Shown: positions 57,597 through 64,000 of the stretch, piece after piece
Numbering within the stretch: the first letter of the stretch is position 1
Layout: each line of letters opens with the position of its first letter
Origin: Streptomyces sp. DG1A-41
GTDB taxonomy: Bacteria > Actinomycetota > Actinomycetes > Streptomycetales > Streptomycetaceae
DNA length: 64,000 nucleotides
NCBI RefSeq assembly: GCF_037055355.1
Contig: NZ_CP146350.1
Location: forward strand, 6,595,001-6,659,000
Reading direction: 5' to 3'
Translations under genes and position numbers: made by a program
The notes under the pieces: model-generated
What the model saw: only the letters and a program-made list of their open reading frames with translations
What the model was told of the DNA's origin: nothing
The model's database searches: none

Positions 57597-58928
57597 GATG
57601 CGTGCGAAGGCCTGCTCGATGATGTCGAGGCCCTCGGTCAGCAGGTCCTCGCCGATCACCAGCGGGGGCAGGAAGCGGAGCACGTTGCCGTAGGTGCCAC
57701 AGGTCAGGACCAGCAGGCCCTCGGCGTGGCAGGCCTTGGCGAGTGCGGCGGTCGCCTCCGGGTTCGGCTCCTTGGTGGCGCGGTCCTTGACCAGCTCGAT
57801 GGCGATCATCGCGCCACGGCCGCGGATGTCGCCGATGACGTCGAACTTCTCCTGCATGGCGGAAAGGCGCGCCTTCATCACGGCCTCGATGGTCTTCGCC
57901 CTGGCGTTGAGGTCGAGCTCCTTCATGGTCTCGATCGAGCCCAGGGCGCCCGCGCAGGCGACCGGGTTGCCGCCGTAGGTGCCGCCCAGGCCGCCGGCGT
58001 GCGCGGCGTCCATGATCTCGGCGCGCCCGGTCACGGCGGCGAGCGGCAGACCACCGGCGATGCCCTTGGCGGTGGTGATCAGATCCGGGACGATGCCCTC
58101 GTCCTCACACGCGAACCACTGCCCGGTACGGCAGAAGCCGGACTGGATCTCGTCGGCGACGAAGACGATGCCGTGGTCGGAGGCGAACGTGCGGATCGCC
58201 GGCAGGAAGCCCTTGGCCGGCTCGATGAAACCGCCTTCGCCGAGCACCGGCTCGATGATGATCGCGGCGACGTTCTCCGCGCCGACCTGCTTGCTGATCT
58301 GGTCGATGGCCTGCGCGGCGGCCTCGGGACCGGCGTTCTCGGGACCGGTCGGCCAGCGGTAGCCGTACGCCACGGGCACGCGGTACACCTCGGGCGCGAA
58401 CGGCCCGAAGCCGTGCTTGTACGGCATGTTCTTGGACGTCAGCGCCATGGTCAGGTTGGTCCGCCCGTGGTAGCCGTGGTCGAACACCACGACGGCCTGC
58501 CGCTTCGTGTACGACCGCGCGATCTTCACGGCGTTCTCGACGGCCTCGGCGCCGGAGTTGAACAGCGCGCTTTTCTTGGCGTGGTCACCAGGCGTCAGCT
58601 CCGCGAGCGCCTCGGCGACCTCGACGTACCCCTGGTACGGCGTGACCATGAAACAGGTGTGGGTGAAGTCGGCGAGCTGCGCGGACGCCCGGCGCACGAC
58701 GGCCTCGGCGGAGGCGCCGACGGAGGTCACGGCGATGCCCGACCCGAAGTCGATCAGCCGGTTCCCGTCGACGTCCTCGATGATCCCGCCCCCGGCCCGC
58801 GCCGTGAAAACGGGCAGCACGGACCCCACACCCTGCGCGACCGCGGCGGTACGGCGGGCCTGCAACTCCTGCGACTTCGGTCCGGGGATGGCGGTGACGA
58901 CGCGACGCTCCTGCGGAAGTGCGCTCAT
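57594..58928 (-). CDS. gabT: 4-aminobutyrate aminotransferase
   Basis: 444 residues from ATG at 58928 (MSALPQERRVVTAIPGPKSQEL). PLP enzyme turning GABA and 2-oxoglutarate into succinic semialdehyde and glutamate. FNSGAEAVENAVKIARSYTKR, VFDHGYHGRTNLTMALTSK, FVADEIQSGFCRTGQWFA and LITTAKGIAGGLPLAAVTG with the Schiff-base Lys are typical. It completes the putrescine to GABA to succinate route together with the ABALDH genes. Confidence 0.94.
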   Translation of the reverse strand: MSALPQERRVVTAIPGPKSQELQARRTAAVAQGVGSVLPVFTARAGGGIIEDVDGNRLIDFGSGIAVTSVGASAEAVVRRASAQLADFTHTCFMVTPYQGYVEVAEALAELTPGDHAKKSALFNSGAEAVENAVKIARSYTKRQAVVVFDHGYHGRTNLTMALTSKNMPYKHGFGPFAPEVYRVPVAYGYRWPTGPENAGPEAAAQAIDQISKQVGAENVAAIIIEPVLGEGGFIEPAKGFLPAIRTFASDHGIVFVADEIQSGFCRTGQWFACEDEGIVPDLITTAKGIAGGLPLAAVTGRAEIMDAAHAGGLGGTYGGNPVACAGALGSIETMKELDLNARAKTIEAVMKARLSAMQEKFDVIGDIRGRGAMIAIELVKDRATKEPNPEATAALAKACHAEGLLVLTCGTYGNVLRFLPPLVIGEDLLTEGLDIIEQAFARI

Positions 58929-59142
58929 GCGGGGCTCCTGGGTGGTGCGGACGGGATGTACAGACACTTCGCTTCTTTTGTCGCAGGCTAGGGCGGGGGG
59001 AGGGGGGTGGGCATGCTCCATGTGGGCGTTGTCGGCGGGGCGGCTTGTCCGGGGTGGACATGGCGGTCTCGTGGGCCGGTGCCCACGCCCCGGCCGTGTA
59101 AGCGGTGAACTCCCCAGGGGAGGGCGTTAGATTGGCTCGCTG

Positions 59143-61374
59143 ATGGTGGACGGAGCGGCTGGTCAGGGGGCAAAGGCGATGGACAGCGACGGGACGCAGG
59201 AGGCGCGGGGTACGCATGCGAACCCGGTGCCGCGTCCGGCGGGGCCGCCGGAGGTGCCCGCGGTGCCGCCGAACGGCCTCAGCGGGCCGCCGAACGGCCT
59301 CAGCGCGCCGCCGGGCGGATCCGTTGTGCCGCCCCGGCCGATCCGGGCGCCCGGGGTGCCTCCGATGCCGGACGGGTCCTCCTTCCTGACGTGGCTGCGT
59401 ACGCCCCGGCCCGAGGCGCCGCCCGGTGTGTGGCGGTTCGGGCACCGGCCGCGGCCCGCGGAGGAGCCCGAGGAGATCCCCACCCGGCAGCTGCTGAGCG
59501 GGGCGCTGATCGCCTTCCTGGTGGGATGGCTGATCTGGTCGCTGCTCCAGAACGGCTATCTCGGCAACTGGTGGTGGGTGCCGTTCGACCTGATCGTTCC
59601 CGACGCCTGGCGTGGTGCCGACAGCGGCATCGGCGAGACCGGCACGTTCATCGTCTACCAGGGTTACGAGCTGCTCGTCGCCCTGGCGATCATGGTCGGC
59701 GTGGCGCGGCTCGGCCGCTGGGGCGAGGTGTGGCGCCGTTTCGTCGCCCCCCGTTTCCGTCGGCCGGAATCCCAGGAGGCACAACCGGCCGCCCAGGACG
59801 ACCCGGCCCAGTGGAACGAGCTCCGCGCCGCCGGAGCCGTCGACGCCGCCGAGCGGCTCGCCGCCGAGGCCCGCTCCGGGCTCATGGGGGACGTCGATCA
59901 TGCCCGGATCCTCCGTGCCTGGCAGGGCGTGCGCACCGGACGGCACAGCCTCGCCACCTTCAGCTCCACGGTCCTTCGGGACGGAGCCGCCGCCTGCCTC
60001 CACCCCTCCGGGGAGCGCGATTTGCCGGCGCGGCTCGCCCGGCACGACCTGGTCACCGGCCAGGTACGGCTGGGGACCACCGTGGACGACTCCCGCAACC
60101 CGTACTCCTACCGCGGGGCGGGCCTCGGCCTCGGGCCCGACCTGCTCGGCACCTCGCTCGTGGCCGTCGGCCCCGCCGGATCCGGAAAGACCGGGACCGT
60201 CGTGCGGCCCCTCGCCGAGTCGCTGTGTCTGCATGCTCTCGCCGGGCGGGCCGCTGTCGTCGTGGTCGGGGCGGCGGGGGCCGGGCTCGGGCCTGCCGAC
60301 GCGTATGACGTCGTCGTGCGGATCGGGAACCAGGACTCCGAGTACGACGTGGACCTGTACGGGGGGACCGGCGACCCGGACGAGGCCGCGGCCGTGCTCG
60401 CCGAGGCGCTGGTGGGCGATCTCGCCGACCCACACCCGGGGAGTGACAGCCGGCGTTCCACGAACGTGCTCGCCCAGCTGCTCGGGCCGTTCCGGGCCGT
60501 GCACGGGCGTTTTCCGTCCGTACCGGAGCTGCGGCAGCTGCTGGACGGGGCTCCGGGGCCGCTGGCCGCCCTGCGGCAGGGGCTTCAGGACGCCGGGCAG
60601 GAGTCGCTGCTGCGGGAACTGGACGCCCGGGAACGGCAGATGGGGCAGCCGGGTGACGTCGGCGGGGTGCTCGCGGATCGGGTGGCCTTGCTGGACCGGC
60701 CCGCCTTCGCCTCCTTCTTCGATACCTCCGGGGCCACCCGGCCCTTCACCCTCAAGGCCCTCGATCATCCCGTGCGGGTGCGGATCGACCTGCCCGAGCG
60801 CGGGCACGCCGATGCCTCCCGGATGCTGGCGCGGCTGGTGCTCGCGCAGTTCACGGCGAGTGTCGCCGTACGGGAGGACCGGTCGCTGTTCGCCTGTCTG
60901 CTGCTCGATGACGCGACCGGGGTGGTGACACCCGAGGCCGTGCGCGGTATCCAGCGGCTGCGGTCCGGCAACGCCGGGGTCGTGCTGACCCTGCGGACGC
61001 TGGACGACGTGCCCCGGCCGCTGCGCGGGCCGCTGCTCGGGGCCACCGGCTGCCGGATGGCGCTGTCGGGACTCACCCCGTGGGACGGGCAGGACTTCGC
61101 CGAGGTGTGGGGCAAGGAGTGGACCGAGGCCCGGGACGTCACCGACCGGCAGATCATCGCGGAGACACCCGCCGGCAAGGCCGTGCACATGTTGCGTCGG
61201 GTGATGACCGGCAAGGCCCCGACCGCGCGGGCGGTGACCGTACGGCAGGTCGAGCGGGAACGCTGGTCCGCCTCCGAGCTGGCGCACGGGATGCCGGCCG
61301 GGCACGCGGTGCTGTCGCTGACCGACGTCAAGGGCGAGCACGCGCCACCGCTGCTGGTGGATCTTCGGGGCTGA
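59143..61374 (+). CDS. Large membrane-anchored ATP-binding protein
   Basis: 743 residues from ATG 59143; ATG 59179 with CAGGGGG upstream is an alternative. TAGATT (59132-59137) lies just before the first ATG. A Pro-rich N-terminus has two PPNGLS units; two membrane helices follow (about 108-130 and 165-185), then an ATPase domain with Walker A VGPAGSGKTGTVVRPLAESL and a Walker B-like FACLLLDDATGVVTPEAV. The topology resembles coupling-protein ATPases (VirD4/TraD-like), as described for a conserved Streptomyces family, but no secretion genes are nearby. It is upstream of the PucR gene. Confidence 0.72.
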   Translation: MVDGAAGQGAKAMDSDGTQEARGTHANPVPRPAGPPEVPAVPPNGLSGPPNGLSAPPGGSVVPPRPIRAPGVPPMPDGSSFLTWLRTPRPEAPPGVWRFGHRPRPAEEPEEIPTRQLLSGALIAFLVGWLIWSLLQNGYLGNWWWVPFDLIVPDAWRGADSGIGETGTFIVYQGYELLVALAIMVGVARLGRWGEVWRRFVAPRFRRPESQEAQPAAQDDPAQWNELRAAGAVDAAERLAAEARSGLMGDVDHARILRAWQGVRTGRHSLATFSSTVLRDGAAACLHPSGERDLPARLARHDLVTGQVRLGTTVDDSRNPYSYRGAGLGLGPDLLGTSLVAVGPAGSGKTGTVVRPLAESLCLHALAGRAAVVVVGAAGAGLGPADAYDVVVRIGNQDSEYDVDLYGGTGDPDEAAAVLAEALVGDLADPHPGSDSRRSTNVLAQLLGPFRAVHGRFPSVPELRQLLDGAPGPLAALRQGLQDAGQESLLRELDARERQMGQPGDVGGVLADRVALLDRPAFASFFDTSGATRPFTLKALDHPVRVRIDLPERGHADASRMLARLVLAQFTASVAVREDRSLFACLLLDDATGVVTPEAVRGIQRLRSGNAGVVLTLRTLDDVPRPLRGPLLGATGCRMALSGLTPWDGQDFAEVWGKEWTEARDVTDRQIIAETPAGKAVHMLRRVMTGKAPTARAVTVRQVERERWSASELAHGMPAGHAVLSLTDVKGEHAPPLLVDLRG

Positions 61375-61498
61375 CGTGTTCCGGCCGGTGCCGGTACGCG
61401 GGGACCGTACGGTGAGGCAGAATCGGCACAGGTCGTTCATACCTGGCGACCAAAAGAGCACAGAGATCACACAGTCCTGACGCAGACCTGAAGGCCTC

Positions 61499-63172
61499 AT
61501 GCCCCCGACGCTCGCCTCGCTCGTCCACCACTCCGCGCTGAAACTCACCGTGCGGGCGGGCGAAGACGGCCTCGACGTGCCGGTCCGCTGGGCGCACGTC
61601 AGCGAGCTCGCCGACCCCGTCCCCTACATGGAGGGCGGGGAACTGCTGCTGATCACCGCGCTCAAACTGGACGCCGAGGACCCGGAGGCCATGCGCCGCT
61701 ACGTACGGCGGCTGGTCGGGGCCGGCGTGGTCGGGCTCGGCTTCGCCGTCGGCGTCAACTACGAGGAGATCCCCAAGGCGCTCGTCGACGCGGCCGAGGA
61801 GGAGGGCCTGCCGCTGCTGGAGGTGCCGCGCCGCACGCCGTTCCTCGCCATCAGCAAGGCCGTGTCCGCCGCGATCGCCGCCGACCAGTACCGGGCCGTC
61901 ACGGCCGGGTTCGCCGCCCAGCGCGAGCTGACCAGGCAGGCGCAGACGGGCGGTCCGGAGGGGCTGCTGGCCGCGCTGGCCTCGCAGGTCGACGGATGGG
62001 CCGCGCTGTACGACGCCTCCGGCGCCGTCGTCGCCACGGCACCGGAGTGGGCCGGGCGGCGGGCCGCGCGGCTCACCGGCGACATACAGCGGCTGCGGGA
62101 ACGGCCCGCGCCCGCCTCGTCGGTGGTCGGCGGACCGGAGCACGAGGACCGGGTCGAACTGCACACCATCGGCACGGGCCGGCGCCCCCGCGCGGCCCTC
62201 GCCGTGGGCACGGCCGCCGCCCTCGGCACCGCCGAGCGCTACGCCGTCCACTCGGCCATCGCACTGCTGACCCTGACCACGGAGCGCTCCCGGTCCCTCC
62301 AGGCCGCCGAGCAGCGGATCGGCGCGGCGGTGCTGCGCATGCTGCTGGCCGGGGAGCCGGACCACGCGCGAGCGGTCGCCGGGGACCTCTACGGCGGGCT
62401 GCTGGACGCGCCGTTCCGGATGCTGGTCGCGGAGCGGGTGCCGGTGTCGGCCTCGGCCGCGCTGGCCCGTGCCGAGGCCGGGGCGGGCGCCCCGGCCGTC
62501 GAGCGGCCGTCGGCCGCCGCGCTCGCCGCGGCCGACACCAACGGCGACCCCCTCGCGGCGCTCGCCGACGTCATGGAGTCCGCCGCGGCCCGGGCCGGCG
62601 AGGCCGTCCTCGTCGTGCCGGAGGGGGAACGGCTGGTGGTGCTGGCCGCGGACGGCGGCGCCGCCGCCGCGGCCTGCGGGGAGTACGCGGCCGCCCTGGA
62701 GACGGCCCGGGCCGGCGTAGGCGAGAAGGTGGCGGGCGGCGAGGAGGACGAGCTGGTCGTGGGGCTGTCGGCGCCGGCCGGGCCCATCGCCGCCTCCGCC
62801 GCGTACAAGCAGGCCGAGCAGGCGCTGTCGGTGGCGCGGCGGCGCGGGCGCGTCCTCGTGGAGCACGAGCAGATGGCGGCCGGATCCGTGCTGCCGCTGC
62901 TGGCGGACGACGCGGTACGGGCCTTCGCCGACGGGATGCTGCGGCCGCTGTACGAGCACGACGCCACGGGCCGCGGCGACCTCGTGGCCTCCCTGCGCGC
63001 CTGGCTGTCCCGGCACGGCCAGTGGGACGCGGCGGCGGCCGATCTCGGCGTCCACCGCCACACCCTCCGCTACCGCATGCGGCGGGTCGAGGAGATCCTC
63101 GGCCGCTCCCTGGACGACGCCGACGCCCGTATGGAGCTCTGGCTGGCCCTCAAGGCGACCAGCTCCGAGTAG
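61499..63172 (+). CDS. PucR family transcriptional regulator
   Basis: 557 residues. N-terminal PucR domain (VRWAHVSELADPVPYMEGGELLLITALKL), a middle GAF/GGDEF-like region and the C-terminal HTH (SLRAWLSRHGQWDAAAADLGVHRHTLRYRMRRVEEILGRSLDDADARMELWLALK). Regulators of this family control purine, GABA and amine catabolism; here it stands between gabT and a further dehydrogenase, so it is a good candidate to control them. Confidence 0.92.
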   Translation: MPPTLASLVHHSALKLTVRAGEDGLDVPVRWAHVSELADPVPYMEGGELLLITALKLDAEDPEAMRRYVRRLVGAGVVGLGFAVGVNYEEIPKALVDAAEEEGLPLLEVPRRTPFLAISKAVSAAIAADQYRAVTAGFAAQRELTRQAQTGGPEGLLAALASQVDGWAALYDASGAVVATAPEWAGRRAARLTGDIQRLRERPAPASSVVGGPEHEDRVELHTIGTGRRPRAALAVGTAAALGTAERYAVHSAIALLTLTTERSRSLQAAEQRIGAAVLRMLLAGEPDHARAVAGDLYGGLLDAPFRMLVAERVPVSASAALARAEAGAGAPAVERPSAAALAAADTNGDPLAALADVMESAAARAGEAVLVVPEGERLVVLAADGGAAAAACGEYAAALETARAGVGEKVAGGEEDELVVGLSAPAGPIAASAAYKQAEQALSVARRRGRVLVEHEQMAAGSVLPLLADDAVRAFADGMLRPLYEHDATGRGDLVASLRAWLSRHGQWDAAAADLGVHRHTLRYRMRRVEEILGRSLDDADARMELWLALKATSSE

Positions 63173-63294
63173 CCAGACCGTAGTGTCCCCGCCTCCTATT
63201 GCTACGCCCCGGACAAACGCCGTTCGGTCACCCCGCGCCTACCGTTGATCCCGAAGCACAGGACCACCCCCAACGCCGAAGGGCCGGAACCCAC

Positions 63295-64000
63295 ATGACC
63301 TCCACCCACGCCTTCTGGCTCGCCGGCCGTCAGGCCACCGGCGAGGACACCTTCGACGTCACCTCCCCGTGGGACGGGCGGCTCGTCGGCAAGGTGAGCG
63401 TGCCGACGGACGCGCAGGTCGAGGAGGCCGTGGCCGCCGCGTACACCGTGCGGGACGAGTTCGCCGCCACCCCCGCCCATGTCCGCGCCGCCGCCCTCGA
63501 CCACGTCAGCAAGCGCCTCGCCGAGCGCACCGAGGAGATCGCGCGGCTGATCTCCGCCGAGAACGGCAAGCCGCTCAAGTGGGCGCGCGGCGAGGTCGGC
63601 CGGGCCGTGTCCGTCTTCCGCTTCGCGGCCGAGGAGGCCCGGCGGTTCAACGGCGGCGAGGCCCAGCGCCTCGACACCGACCTCGGCGGCCAGGGCCGGC
63701 TCGCCCTCACCCGCCGCTTCCCGAAGGGCGTCGTACTGGGCATCGCACCCTTCAACTTCCCGCTCAACCTCTGCGCCCACAAGGTCGCCCCGGCCATCGC
63801 CGCCGGTGCCCCGATCATCCTCAAGCCGGCCCGGCCACCCCGCTGTCCGGCCTGATCATCGGCGACCTGCTGGCCGAGACCGACCTGCCCGCGGGCTCCT
63901 GGAGCATCCTGCCGGTCGCCAACGACAAGATGCCCGCCCTCGTGCAGGACGAGCGCCTGCCCGTGATCTCCTTCACCGGCTCCGAGAAGGTCGGCTACGC
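63295..64000 (+). CDS. Aldehyde dehydrogenase, 3'-partial and frameshifted
   Basis: From ATG 63295 (MTSTHAFWLAGRQATGEDTFDV). NAD(P)-dependent aldehyde dehydrogenase: GIAPFNFPLNLCAHKVAPAIAAGAPIILKPA is intact. The first frame ends in a stop soon after IILKPA; the next frame continues ATPLSGLIIGDLLAETDLPAGS and VISFTGSEKVGY to the window edge. One C is missing in the run at 63830-63832 (KPAPATPLSG when repaired). Catalytic Glu and Cys lie beyond the window. The aldehyde is unknown; it is linked by position to PucR. Confidence 0.85.

Overview
This is a high-GC actinomycete chromosome, almost certainly Streptomyces: the codon positions are G/C-saturated, a whiG sporulation sigma factor is present, and the block whiG - M23 peptidase - rpsB - tsf - pyrH - frr - cdsA - rlmN, preceded by a cluster of type I signal peptidases, is the order known from S. 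coelicolor. No rRNA, tRNA or CRISPR array was seen.

Layout. (1) 1-14,704: core genes. Three signal peptidase I genes (the first cut by the window edge and frameshifted), a Nudix hydrolase, DUF2469, YraN, YifB-like AAA protein, DprA, WhiG, a TetR regulator, an M23 peptidase, then the translation/lipid block rpsB, tsf, pyrH, frr, cdsA with clear hairpins between genes. (2) About 14,798-25,902: an integrated element of the actinomycete integrative and conjugative type (AICE), inserted in the 5' end of rlmN. It carries a tyrosine integrase, excisionase, RepSA-like initiator, a small membrane protein resembling Pycsar effectors, FtsK/TraB-type DNA translocase and Spd-like spread genes as one minus-strand block. 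A divergent XRE/DUF5919 regulator faces it across a repeat-rich operator. The right-hand cargo is a Nudix hydrolase, an HD hydrolase and a lower-GC gene fusing a RelA/SpoT nucleotide synthetase domain to a C-terminal HEPN-like domain. The element replaces the first codons and the upstream region of rlmN and leaves the old start behind at the left end as a 23-codon remnant. (3) 26,989-31,003: a TPP riboswitch and a thiamine ABC transporter. (4) 31,100-36,196: a sortase-anchored surface protein, a LOG-family protein, a VOC protein and an ABC exporter with an unusual ATPase. (5) 36,146-64,000: a putrescine/GABA catabolic and polyamine uptake region. It holds an omega-aminotransferase with an Lrp regulator, two aminobutyraldehyde-type dehydrogenases, a spermidine/putrescine ABC transporter with an FAD amine oxidase, GabT, a PucR regulator and a further aldehyde dehydrogenase. 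Interspersed are an ECF sigma factor fused to a membrane and extracellular part, GDPD, adenosine deaminase, twin DUF4190 proteins, a NADAR protein, an acyltransferase fused to a helical-barrel domain, an HxlR/imine-reductase pair and a large membrane ATPase.

Data quality. Five conserved genes (sipX, rlmN, the ORF at 52,827, the acyltransferase at 54,022 and the last aldehyde dehydrogenase) are each broken by a single missing base inside a G or C run. This pattern points to homopolymer errors in the assembly rather than five independent pseudogenes. They are annotated as genes, with the break positions given.

Most interesting signals: the RelA/SpoT-HEPN fusion with its Nudix and HD neighbours, the element's re-supply of the rlmN start, the cryptic inverted-repeat block at 23,950-24,213, and the orphan Pycsar-like membrane protein translationally coupled to the replication initiator.
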